From JAJYSO01 sp964451785 (GTDB lineage Bacteria; Bacteroidota; Bacteroidia; Flavobacteriales; Flavobacteriaceae), in contig CAYVJG010000001.1 in NCBI GenBank assembly GCA_964451785.1, positions 1 through 64,000 on the forward strand: a DNA stretch of 64,000 bases. Reading direction: 5' to 3'. The translations under genes were made by a program, and so were the position numbers. This document shows, piece by piece, positions 1-7,108 of this stretch; positions within the stretch are counted from its first letter, which is position 1; each line of letters begins with the position of its first letter. Below the pieces are notes generated by a model that was given only the letters and a program-made list of their open reading frames with translations, did no database searches and was not told where the DNA came from.

Positions 1-5
1 TAGGA

Positions 6-470
6 GTGGCTAATTGGGGTTTCCATAAATACAATCCATTTTTAGGAAGCCTCTTTAGTATCTTGTTATCATATTTGGTTTTTAGCATCAGCTTATTCGG
101 CTTTCGTTATGAAGTCCATTTTTTAAAATTTTTACTACACGATGTGCTTTTGGGAAGAGATATGCCTATTTCAGATTTTGTTTTTTTGATAACTACTTTT
201 GTTATAGCTCCAGTATTGATGTATGTTTTCTATAGGTTGTTGTTCAAAATACCAAAGCGTAAACTTACCTTGTTGATAATTATCTTTTCTGTCGCTATTT
301 TACTTTTTGTTGGCATTATACCTTTTGATAATGAGGAGTTTAATATAATGAGTAATTTTAGTGTTTGGCACATAACTATCTGGCAATTAATAGTCGTAAT
401 AAGTTTGCAGTTTATGATCCATCAGAAGGTGGTTTACAAAATTAATAATTCTAAGAAAGGAGGGAGGTAA
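6..470 (+). CDS. Hypothetical polytopic membrane protein (possibly 5'-truncated)
   Basis: I do not recognise this 154-residue protein. It has about four hydrophobic segments (roughly residues 12-32, 58-77, 86-105 and 123-140) separated by short basic or polar loops, and a basic tail ending KKGGR, so it is probably an inner-membrane protein. The first usable start is a GTG at position 6. The frame stays open to the window edge, so the true start may lie upstream and the protein may be longer. No catalytic motif is visible. It is followed by a cluster of palindromic repeats that may end its transcript, and it converges with the rhodanese gene. Confidence 0.5.
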   Translation: MANWGFHKYNPFLGSLFSILLSYLVFSISLFGFRYEVHFLKFLLHDVLLGRDMPISDFVFLITTFVIAPVLMYVFYRLLFKIPKRKLTLLIIIFSVAILLFVGIIPFDNEEFNIMSNFSVWHITIWQLIVVISLQFMIHQKVVYKINNSKKGGR

Positions 471-483
471 AAATTATTCACCC

Positions 484-532
484 CGCTACCACACGAATCC
501 TTTCGTGTGGTTTTTGAATCCTTTCGTATGGT
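484..532 (+). repeat. Palindromic repeat unit (REP-like), possible terminator
   Basis: A palindrome (stem 489-497 CCACACGAA with 502-510 TTCGTGTGG, four-base loop) is followed by five T, so it could terminate the upstream gene. A partial second copy of its right arm (GAATCCTTTCGTATGGT) follows at 516-532. The core CTACC-palindrome-GTGG pattern resembles, in inverted orientation, the two units at 583-643. Confidence 0.6.
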
Positions 533-582
533 AAAAGATTTAGGGCAATCAGTAAGCAGGATAAAAGACAACTGTTTTGTTT

Positions 583-643
583 AGCCACGCGATGTAATCG
601 CGCGGTAGTGGAGATGCCACATGATACAATCGCGCGGCAGCGG
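583..643 (-). repeat. Two tandem palindromic repeat units (REP-like), 32-bp period
   Basis: Two 29-base units at 583-611 and 615-643 match at 23 of 29 positions. The first contains the palindrome CGCGAT-GTA-ATCGCG. Read on the minus strand they show the same CTACC-palindrome-GTGG layout as the unit at 484-510, so the cluster is an inverted arrangement filling the gap between two convergent genes. Two copies and no leader or cas genes argue against CRISPR. Confidence 0.6.
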
Positions 644-650
644 AAGTAGT

Positions 651-959
651 TTATTCAGTTTTACCTGTCCAGGCTTCAATGCCGCCCTCAAGGTCATAAA
701 CGTTTTCAAAACCATTGTGATCTAAAACTAGGCAAGCTTTATTGCTGCGTTTACCGGAACGGCAATACACATAAAAGTTTTTTGATTTGTCTAATTTTTC
801 AAGACTTTTCATAAATGATTGTGGGTCTTGAACGTTCATTAATTGTGCGCCAGGAATATGTGCTTCGTTGTATTCTTCAGGAGTACGCACATCTAATATG
901 ACAGCGTTGTCATCGCTAGCGCTACTTTTTTGCCAATTTTGTTGACTGTATAGTTTCAT
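651..959 (-). CDS. Rhodanese-like domain protein
   Basis: A single-domain rhodanese of 102 residues, the usual size for stand-alone sulfurtransferases. The start region carries the DVRTPEEY motif (residues 23-30) and the AHIPGAQ motif. The active loop C66-R-S-G-K-R-S72 holds the persulfide-carrying cysteine, so the protein is expected to be active as a thiosulfate:cyanide or protein-linked sulfur carrier in the cytoplasm; the physiological acceptor cannot be read from sequence. There is no signal peptide. It is a single-gene unit: upstream (to its right) lies the interspersed repeat at 972-1103, whose insertion is only about a dozen bases from the ATG and so must sit within or next to its promoter. 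Confidence 0.9.
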   Translation of the reverse strand: MKLYSQQNWQKSSASDDNAVILDVRTPEEYNEAHIPGAQLMNVQDPQSFMKSLEKLDKSKNFYVYCRSGKRSNKACLVLDHNGFENVYDLEGGIEAWTGKTE

Positions 960-971
960 AAAAAATTTATT

Positions 972-1103
972 TTATACCAGTTAGAATTATTTTTTAGTCC
1001 GATTTAGAATATTTTTTTATAGGTATAATACCGTGGTTTATAAATTACTAGTACAATGAGACAAAGTCGAAATTGGACTATTTAATTTATCCATACGGTA
1101 TTA
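972..1103 (+). repeat. Interspersed ~131-bp hairpin repeat, copy 1
   Basis: This 132-base element is about 95% identical by eye to 22849-22979 and about 92% identical to the reverse complement of 25742-25872. It is bounded by TTATACC and GGTATTA and has an internal junction GGTATAATACC. The right part (about 1028-1102) can fold into an imperfect ~36-bp hairpin with an AAA loop, and the left part is AT-rich. It has no coding capacity. It lies upstream of the rhodanese gene. Confidence 0.85.
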
Positions 1104-1313
1104 AAGCTCTTATGACAAAAATACTATTTTAAACCGGTTTAGAATTAGGTTTGTTGAGGAACTCTCAATTTATTTCTCTTAATGTTCAGTATAACACCTG
1201 TGTCAAATCTAAAAACACTTGTTTTTTTACAATTTAATGCGGTTAAACTAATGTGCTAATGATAGTAAAAAGGCGGGGTTTCAAAGCTTATGTTATATTT
1301 TTTTGTAAATAAA
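1104..1313. other. Gene-free stretch, nothing recognised
   Basis: AT-rich sequence between the interspersed repeat and the promoter of the lysozyme-like gene. I find no open frame with coding character, no stem followed by a T-run and no RNA gene. Confidence 0.5.
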
Positions 1314-1342
1314 TTGTCATTTAAATAAAAAATGTACCTTTG
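1314..1342 (+). promoter_or_regulatory. Bacteroidota-type promoter for the lysozyme-like gene
   Basis: TTG at 1314-1316, 18 bases, then TACCTTTG at 1335-1342 matches the TTG-N19-TANNTTTG consensus of the Bacteroidota primary sigma factor. The leader to the GTG start at 1410 would be about 60 bases. Confidence 0.65.
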
Positions 1343-1409
1343 TCCCCTAATTCAAAGGCAGTTAGATAGATAGAAATAACGTATTAAAGTCCTTTGTAAA
1401 TTTTATTTT

Positions 1410-2069
1410 GTGCGAAAGAAATTTGTAAAATTTTCAACCTTGCCGGCAGCTCTGGCATTGATTTTTTTTAGTTTTTCGACCAAAGAAAAGGTTGAGCACA
1501 CTGCTCAAAAAGAAGTGACTCTAACGTCACTAACAAATTCAACAGGAATGTTATACACTGTTGATTCAATTCGGATAAATTACCCACTTTTACAAAAAGA
1601 TTTTACCGGTTTTAAAGCGGCCATGGGATTTAAAGAATCTCAAAGTGATTACAGTCGTGTAAACGTGTTTGGTTATATGGGTAAATATCAATTCAGCAAA
1701 CACACATTAGCTTTAATAGGGGTGTATGATACCAATGAATTTATGCATTCTCCGGCTATTCAGGAAGCGGCTTTTAAGGCTTATGTAGCGCGAAACAAAT
1801 GGGTGTTACGTCGTTACATTCATCAATATGTAGGCACAACTATTAAAGGAGTTGAGGTGACAGAATCCGGAATTTTAGCGGCAGCACATTTGGCGGGACC
1901 TGGCGGTGTGAAACGCTTTCTTAGAAGCGCGGGAAATAGTGGTGCTTCTGATGCGTTTGGAACCAGTATTAAGCATTATATGAAACGCTTTGGCGGTTAT
2001 GATTTAACTCATATTAAAGCTGATAGACAGGCTAAAGTAAATTTGGATACACTAGAAGGACAAGCTTAA
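1410..2069 (+). CDS. Secreted lysozyme-like / transglycosylase-like protein
   Basis: The 219-residue protein starts at GTG 1410, which gives a good signal sequence (MRKKF, then a hydrophobic stretch to about residue 23). Residues about 70-200 have the layout of a lysozyme-like fold: a GFKES segment whose glutamate would be the acid catalyst, then GYMGKYQFS, and a helical part with AAHLAGPGG. This points to peptidoglycan cleavage or binding in the periplasm. No LysM or other wall-binding domain is attached, and the exact family is uncertain. It has its own promoter upstream. Its stop overlaps by a few bases the stop end of the convergent methyltransferase gene. Confidence 0.7.
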   Translation: MRKKFVKFSTLPAALALIFFSFSTKEKVEHTAQKEVTLTSLTNSTGMLYTVDSIRINYPLLQKDFTGFKAAMGFKESQSDYSRVNVFGYMGKYQFSKHTLALIGVYDTNEFMHSPAIQEAAFKAYVARNKWVLRRYIHQYVGTTIKGVEVTESGILAAAHLAGPGGVKRFLRSAGNSGASDAFGTSIKHYMKRFGGYDLTHIKADRQAKVNLDTLEGQA

Positions 2070-2791
2070 GTTAGTCTTTCTTTTTGGATAATGAAGATGC
2101 TCGGCTTTTTATGAAGGTCGAGCTTTTCTTTTTTCCATAACCGTATGGGTTTGGTGACAATATACTCTGTAGGTAAAGTAATTTCACAGGCAATACACAG
2201 TTTAGTTTGCGGGTGAAGGTATTTTATCAAATCGTCAAGAAGCTTGTGATTGCGGTAAGGTGTTTCTATGAAAATCTGCGCTTGATTATATTCAAAAGAT
2301 AGTTTTTCAAGTTGTTTAATAGCATTTTTACGTTCAGATTTATCAATGGGTAAATACCCATTAAAGGCAAAATTCTGCCCGTTTAAACCGCTGGCCATCA
2401 TCGATAAGGTGATAGATGATGGACCGACAACCGGTACAACACGGATACCTTTTTGGTGGGCTAAGGCTACAATTTGAGCGCCAGGATCCGCAATGCCCGG
2501 GCATCCGGCTTCACTCATCAGCCCCATGTCAATACCGTTGAGACAAGGTTCTAAATAATGTTGAAATTCTTCGCGTGTAGTACGTTTGTTGAGTATGCTG
2601 AATTTTAAGTTGGGTTGAGACTTTTCGGGGACTACCTTTTTTATGTCGTGACGCGCTGTTTTTTCATTTTCAACAATGTAATGATCAATAGTTGATATAA
2701 GCTGAGGAACTTGTGCCGGTAAAACATTTGAGAGTTCGCTAGCTCCTAAAGTGGTAGGAATAAGGTGTAATTTTCCAAAAGCAGTAGCCAT
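2066..2791 (-). CDS. SAM-dependent methyltransferase, RsmI-type (tetrapyrrole methylase fold)
   Basis: A 241-residue protein with the order of motifs of the 16S rRNA 2'-O-ribose methyltransferase RsmI: an N-terminal LHLIPTTLG strand-loop, MSEAGCPGIADPGA (around residue 92), VPVVGPSS (around 119) and a C-terminal IFIETPYRN segment. RsmI methylates C1402 of 16S rRNA. This copy is shorter than E. coli RsmI (about 286 residues), lacking its C-terminal extension, and differs at the first motif, so it could be a related methylase with another target. It is the last gene of a dnaA-phosphatase-methyltransferase run on the minus strand, 25 bases after the phosphatase. Confidence 0.8.
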   Translation of the reverse strand: MATAFGKLHLIPTTLGASELSNVLPAQVPQLISTIDHYIVENEKTARHDIKKVVPEKSQPNLKFSILNKRTTREEFQHYLEPCLNGIDMGLMSEAGCPGIADPGAQIVALAHQKGIRVVPVVGPSSITLSMMASGLNGQNFAFNGYLPIDKSERKNAIKQLEKLSFEYNQAQIFIETPYRNHKLLDDLIKYLHPQTKLCIACEITLPTEYIVTKPIRLWKKEKLDLHKKPSIFIIQKERLT

Positions 2792-2816
2792 ATAAAATTG
2801 ATTTATAGGTGATAAG

Positions 2817-3284
2817 TTAAGAAACTTGTTGAAGTTTTTTGGCTATTAAGTCAGTCGCCTCGTTTAAAAGTTGATAGACGAGTTTAAAACCTTTTCCACC
2901 GCCAAAATAAGGGTCGGGAACACTTTGATAAGGCGTGTCGGGAAGAACATTTAAAATAAGCTCTACTTTGGCCTTGTCTGTGGTATTTCGAGCCAGCTTG
3001 ATGATGTTGTCATAATTTGACTGATCCATAGCATAGATGAAATCAAATGCATCAAAATCAGCTACGGTAAATTGTCGTGATTGTAGATGGCTGATACCGA
3101 TATGATGGGCTGTAGCTGTGTCAATCATCCGTGGGTCAGGGTATTCTCCTTGGTGATAATTAGACGTGCCGGCTGAATCTACACTAACAGATTGCTCATC
3201 AACTTTTGAACGTAAAAGGCCTTCTGCTAACGGAGATCGGCAGATATTGCCTAAACATACCATAAGGACCTTTGTTGTCTTCAT
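2817..3284 (-). CDS. Low-molecular-weight protein-tyrosine-phosphatase
   Basis: 155 residues, typical for the family. The signature C10-LGNIC-R16-S17 is the CX5R phosphate-binding loop next to the N-terminus, and the general acid aspartate D124 lies in DPYFGG. The enzyme should hydrolyse phosphotyrosine; in bacteria such enzymes often act on capsule-synthesis kinases, but no such kinase is in view. Its ATG overlaps the stop codon of dnaA by one base (TGATG), so it is probably translated by coupling with dnaA. A fully intact active site is present. Confidence 0.92.
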   Translation of the reverse strand: MKTTKVLMVCLGNICRSPLAEGLLRSKVDEQSVSVDSAGTSNYHQGEYPDPRMIDTATAHHIGISHLQSRQFTVADFDAFDFIYAMDQSNYDNIIKLARNTTDKAKVELILNVLPDTPYQSVPDPYFGGGKGFKLVYQLLNEATDLIAKKLQQVS

Positions 3285-4711
3285 CAGAGTGTGAGTTTTT
3301 TGCTGAGGTCTTCAACGTATTTGTTGAACTGTTTGTCTGTTGCTGATAAGTTATTAACGGTTTTGCAAGCGTGTAAAACTGTAGCGTGATCGCGCTTTCC
3401 GATTTGAGAACCAATACTCGCTAATGAAGCTTTGGTGAGCTTTTTAGAGAAAAACATGGCTAACTGACGCGCTTGAACAATGTGACGTTTACGCGTTTTA
3501 GATTGTAAGGTTTCGACATCCATTTGAAAGTAATCGCTCACCACGTGTTGGATGTAATCAATTGACACTTCTTTCTTAGTGTTTTTGACGTAGTTTTGTA
3601 CTACTTTTTGGGCCAGTTCGATACTGACTTCTTCACGACTGAAAGAAGAGTGCGCAATAAGTGAAATAATCGCGCCTTCTAACTCACGGATATTGGTTTT
3701 AATATTGTTGGCCAAATACTCAATGATAGGTTCAGGCATCTCTACACCATCGCGGAATAGCTTGTCGCGAATAATCTTGACACGTGTATTGTAATCCGGT
3801 TTTTGTAATTCAGCTGAAAGTCCCCATTTAAAACGTGACAACAAGCGTTGTTCGATATCTTGAATATCTACAGGAGCTTTATCACTGGTGAGGATAACCT
3901 GTTTTCGGTTTTGATGAAGGTGATTGAAAATGTGGAAAAACACTTCTTGTGTACCTGCTTTTCCTGATAATAGTTGAATGTCATCAACAATCAAAACGTC
4001 GATAATCTGATAGAAATGAATAAAATCATTGCGATTATTTTTTCGTACAGATTCAATGTATTGTTGCGTAAAGCGTTCTGCAGAGATGTATAAAACCGTT
4101 TTCTCCGGGTGTTTTTCTTTAATTTCTACGCCAATAGCGTGAGCCAAGTGAGTTTTACCTAATCCTACACCACCAAAAACGAGTAGGGGATTAAATGAAG
4201 TGCCACCAGGTTTGTTTGAAACTGCTAATCCGGCAGAGCGAGCCAAGCGGTTAGAATCGCCTTCTAAAAAGTTTTCAAAAGAATAGGAGTGATTGAGTTG
4301 CGAATCAATTTTGATATTGCGAATGCCGGGAATCACAAACGGATTTTTGAGTTCCGGACTTTTATTTTTTACCGGAACATCTACTTCTTGAGAAGATATT
4401 TTTTCGCGCTGTGCACTCGGAATTTTTTCAGTAAAAGGACGCTTGTTGCCATGGGTGTTTTCCATCCTTATGGCGTAAACTAATTTGGCCTGATTTCCTA
4501 GTTCACGGGTTAAGGCAACTTTTAATAACTTGACGTAGTGTTGTTCTAACCATTCGTAGAAGAATTTGGAAGGAACTTGAATACTCAGCGCATGCGCTTC
4601 AAGTTTAACTGCTTTTATCGGTGCAAACCATGTGGTGTATGCTTGATCAGAGATATTATCTTTGATAAAATTGAGGCAACTTCCCCAAACCGATTCTGCA
4701 GTTTTTTCCAT
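3284..4711 (-). CDS. dnaA: Chromosomal replication initiator protein DnaA
   Basis: DnaA binds the origin as an ATP-dependent oligomer and opens it. Domain I is at the N-terminus (AESVWGSCLNFIKDNI), followed by a linker of about 50 residues, an AAA+ domain with Walker A GGVGLGKTH (about 180-188) and Walker B VLIVDDIQ, and the C-terminal DNA-binding domain with the DnaA signature GKRDHATVLHA. I chose the ATG at 4711 (475 residues) because AAGGAGA lies just before it; a start at 4732 would add seven residues. It is first in a run with the phosphatase and RsmI-type genes and divergent from the thioesterase. I saw no cluster of DnaA boxes in the 209-base gap upstream. Confidence 0.97.
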   Translation of the reverse strand: MEKTAESVWGSCLNFIKDNISDQAYTTWFAPIKAVKLEAHALSIQVPSKFFYEWLEQHYVKLLKVALTRELGNQAKLVYAIRMENTHGNKRPFTEKIPSAQREKISSQEVDVPVKNKSPELKNPFVIPGIRNIKIDSQLNHSYSFENFLEGDSNRLARSAGLAVSNKPGGTSFNPLLVFGGVGLGKTHLAHAIGVEIKEKHPEKTVLYISAERFTQQYIESVRKNNRNDFIHFYQIIDVLIVDDIQLLSGKAGTQEVFFHIFNHLHQNRKQVILTSDKAPVDIQDIEQRLLSRFKWGLSAELQKPDYNTRVKIIRDKLFRDGVEMPEPIIEYLANNIKTNIRELEGAIISLIAHSSFSREEVSIELAQKVVQNYVKNTKKEVSIDYIQHVVSDYFQMDVETLQSKTRKRHIVQARQLAMFFSKKLTKASLASIGSQIGKRDHATVLHACKTVNNLSATDKQFNKYVEDLSKKLTL

Positions 4712-4920
4712 AATAGTATTCTCCTTAATCATTTTTGGTTAGTCGAAATAGTTAGTAATGAACCACTTAAAAAAAGTGAGCGTTTTTCATTTTGGTTCTG
4801 ACAAAGATGTGAACAAAAAGACTAACAAAAAAATTATTTTGCCCTTGATATTTCCCTTTTTTATTTGCATCTTTATAAACCTTGTCATACAAAAAATAAA
4901 CTACACTTCAGGTAAATTTT

Positions 4921-5319
4921 ATGAAAAAACACAATACAAAAATTCGTGTACGCTATGGTGAAACTGATCAAATGGGGGTGGTGCATCACGGTAGTTATGC
5001 CCAGTATTTTGAGCTTGCACGTATTGAGTGGTTTGATAAATTTGGATTGTCATATCGCGCTCTAGAAGAGAGTGGGGTTATGCTTCCTGTATATGAATTG
5101 AATATTAAATATCGCAAGCCGGCAGTCTTTGATGAGGTACTCGATGTAGAAACTGTTTTGCACGAGAAACCGACGGCTAAAATTCATTTTGATTATACCA
5201 TCCGAAATGCTAAAGGAGAAATTTTGACCCAAGCCGAAACAATTTTAGTTTTTTCAGATATGAAAACTAAAAAACCTATGCGCTGTCCAAAATATATTCT
5301 TGAGCGATTTGGGTTTTGA
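4921..5319 (+). CDS. Acyl-CoA thioesterase, YbgC/4-hydroxybenzoyl-CoA thioesterase family
   Basis: A 132-residue single hotdog-fold domain. The N-terminal segment RYGETDQMGVVHHGSYAQYF contains the aspartate (D16) and the HHG turn typical of the YbgC/FadM group, which hydrolyse short- or medium-chain acyl-CoA or acyl-ACP in the cytoplasm. Chain-length preference cannot be read from sequence. It is divergent from dnaA and is followed after 26 bases by the DinB gene, probably in one transcript. The ATG at 4921 is favoured over earlier starts because it directly precedes the conserved domain. Confidence 0.88.
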   Translation: MKKHNTKIRVRYGETDQMGVVHHGSYAQYFELARIEWFDKFGLSYRALEESGVMLPVYELNIKYRKPAVFDEVLDVETVLHEKPTAKIHFDYTIRNAKGEILTQAETILVFSDMKTKKPMRCPKYILERFGF

Positions 5320-5345
5320 GCTAATCGCTAGTTGATTTTTGAGTT

Positions 5346-5828
5346 ATGGAAAGTGATGCTATAAATTTATTTGTTAAGTCTGAATTGATCAAACACATCA
5401 AAGGAGGAATGGCCTTTGTGCCCTTGTCCGATTTTATAAATGATGTGCCTTTTGAGTTAGTAGGTCAACGCGTTTGTGGATTGCCCTATTCGTATTATGA
5501 AGTGTTTTATCACATTTGGTTTGCACAACGCGATATTATAAATTTTGTCAGTGCTGATAAGTATCGAGAAACAAATTGGCCTGTAGATTATTGGCCTGAT
5601 CAGAGCGCACCTCAAAATGAATCTGATTGGGAAGAATTAAAAGCAGCCTATGCACATGATTTCTCTGAGTTAGAAAAATGGATTTCTGATGCTTCACTAG
5701 TCGTTACACATCCTGTAAAGCACGCCACACATGATGAGCAAAGCCTTTTGCGGGAGCTGTTGTTGATTGTTGCGCATACCGCTTATCACACCGGGCAATT
5801 GCAAATCATTAAGCGCTTATTACAGTAG
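5346..5828 (+). CDS. DinB-family putative metal-dependent hydrolase/transferase
   Basis: 160 residues forming the four-helix DinB/YfiT type of bundle. The metal-binding histidines appear as YHIWFAQRD (about residue 56) and as the C-terminal pair in AHTAYHTGQL (about residues 143-147). Family members bind a divalent metal; some transfer thiols such as bacillithiol, others are of unknown activity. The substrate here is unknown. It follows the thioesterase closely. A worn copy of the interspersed repeat begins about 35 bases after its stop. Confidence 0.8.
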   Translation: MESDAINLFVKSELIKHIKGGMAFVPLSDFINDVPFELVGQRVCGLPYSYYEVFYHIWFAQRDIINFVSADKYRETNWPVDYWPDQSAPQNESDWEELKAAYAHDFSELEKWISDASLVVTHPVKHATHDEQSLLRELLLIVAHTAYHTGQLQIIKRLLQ

Positions 5829-5861
5829 TAGCAGAGCAGAAAAAAGAGTAACTACTTATAA

Positions 5862-5966
5862 AGTTCAATTCCGACAGCAGTCTCATTGTGCTATTATCTG
5901 TTACTCACGGTATAATACCGATACAAATAATACAAATTAGATTAAAAATTTAATCACTTTGGTATT
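5862..5966 (-). repeat. Degenerate copy of the interspersed hairpin repeat
   Basis: Aligned to the 25742-25872 copy, this stretch keeps CAATT-CGAC, GTCTCATTGT, CTCACGGTATAATACC and a terminal CTTTGGTATTA, but has many substitutions and a disordered outer arm. Its right end extends into the 3' end of the minus-strand gene at 5954, supplying the last codons (VIPK and the TGA stop). I treat it as an old member of the family. Confidence 0.6.
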
Positions 5967-6976
5967 ACAGGAATGTATAATTCAGTAATCCATTTAGCTG
6001 GATTTTTGGTTGTTGTAGCATCGCGTTTATAAATTTCATAAGGCAATCGCGATTGGTCTTGTGTCAATCCATTAGCATACATATACACTTTTGCTTTTTC
6101 CCATAATTTAGGAATGTTGCTGTAATTGCCGGTTAGGGTGGCTTTTAAAGTTAAACCGCCAGTAGTTGTACTTAGAAGAAGTTTAGAGTCTTCGGGAGGA
6201 ATAATGGAATCTCCACTACTAAATTTTGCAAATGAAATTATAGCATTGTGATGTTTAGAATCAATTTTATTGTAAAAGAGTACTAGGGGAGAGGCACTAG
6301 AGATACCGCTCAACGGGGTATTGTTAAATACAGTATACGCCTTTTCTCGTTTAGCTTGAATTTGAGCAGGATTAGTCTTGCTGGATAGGCTGTAGAAAAA
6401 ATAAGATTTAGAAGCCGCTTCAAATGTACCATTTATAGTTAAATTATAAACAGCCATTTCCTTTGCAATATATTTTTTGAATTTTGCTAAACTTTCTTCG
6501 ATGTGTTTTTCTAAGACCTGTTGTGGTTGGGTTTGTGTAAATAAATTTACAGCTTTTGCCCAATAATCTTGGTCTGCTTTAAGCTCTAATGTTACATAGC
6601 TCTGGTCTCCTTGCATTGTTATTTGCCAATTGAGGTCAAAAGATACAGTGCCGTATTGTTTTTTCCATACCGCTTTTTGCGTAATAGCGCTGTAGTGTGT
6701 TTTTGAAAGCGTTGATAAAATAAAACTTATCCCAGAAATAGGCTGTTTATATGAAAGCTGTGTGTCATCAAAACTAAGTTTATAAGTTGAGTCTACTTGA
6801 GGTAACCAATTTTTCCAGTCTTTAAAATCAGTTAATTTTTCAAAAACTAATTCCTTTGGCGCTTGAATCTTCACCGTTTTTTCTATCTGATATTGTCCTT
6901 TAGATAACCCAATATATGCAGCAACTCCTAAAACAAGGATGAGTATCAGTAAAAAGAAGTATTTAAAAAGTTTCAT
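5954..6976 (-). CDS. Membrane-anchored SRPBCC plus GyrI-like (effector-binding) protein
   Basis: 340 residues in three parts. Residues 4-22 are a single membrane segment, 30-165 form a SRPBCC (START-like) lipid or ligand-binding fold beginning with KTVKIQAPKELVFEKLTDFKDW-type sequence, and about 180-340 resemble the GyrI/AraC effector-binding domain, ending in a typical ITELYIPVI strand. No helix-turn-helix is present, so it is not a transcription factor by itself. It probably binds a small hydrophobic molecule at the membrane; the ligand is unknown. The last codons come from a worn copy of the interspersed repeat. It lies downstream of secDF but is separated from it by a terminator. Confidence 0.75.
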   Translation of the reverse strand: MKLFKYFFLLILILVLGVAAYIGLSKGQYQIEKTVKIQAPKELVFEKLTDFKDWKNWLPQVDSTYKLSFDDTQLSYKQPISGISFILSTLSKTHYSAITQKAVWKKQYGTVSFDLNWQITMQGDQSYVTLELKADQDYWAKAVNLFTQTQPQQVLEKHIEESLAKFKKYIAKEMAVYNLTINGTFEAASKSYFFYSLSSKTNPAQIQAKREKAYTVFNNTPLSGISSASPLVLFYNKIDSKHHNAIISFAKFSSGDSIIPPEDSKLLLSTTTGGLTLKATLTGNYSNIPKLWEKAKVYMYANGLTQDQSRLPYEIYKRDATTTKNPAKWITELYIPVIPK

Positions 6977-7054
6977 AAGTGCTAAGTCAGTAAATTTCCT
7001 ACAAAATTAAGCTTTTCGCGATAATTTTATAGTACAGCAAGTTAACTTTAAGGT

Positions 7055-7087
7055 ATAAAAAAAGAGCCACTCAAAAAGAATGGCTCT
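7055..7087 (-). terminator. Intrinsic terminator of secDF
   Basis: On the minus strand, AGAGCCA (7081-7087) and TGGCTCT (7063-7069) form a 7-bp stem with an 11-base loop, followed by a run of T (7062-7057). Confidence 0.85.
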
Positions 7088-7108
7088 AAATATGTAGGGT
7101 TGATGAGA

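Noticed and set aside
459..470. Strong Shine-Dalgarno-like purine run (AGGAGGGAGG) at the end of the first gene
   Set aside because: No start codon follows within 20 bases; the run encodes the KKGGR tail of that protein.
583..643. Possible CRISPR array (two units with a 32-base period)
   Set aside because: Only two units, units differ in sequence, spacers of three bases and no cas genes; the units are palindromes related to one at 484-510.
4733..4920. Possible replication origin next to dnaA
   Set aside because: No clear cluster of TTATCCACA-like boxes is visible between dnaA and the thioesterase gene. A GC-skew plot of the genome would decide.
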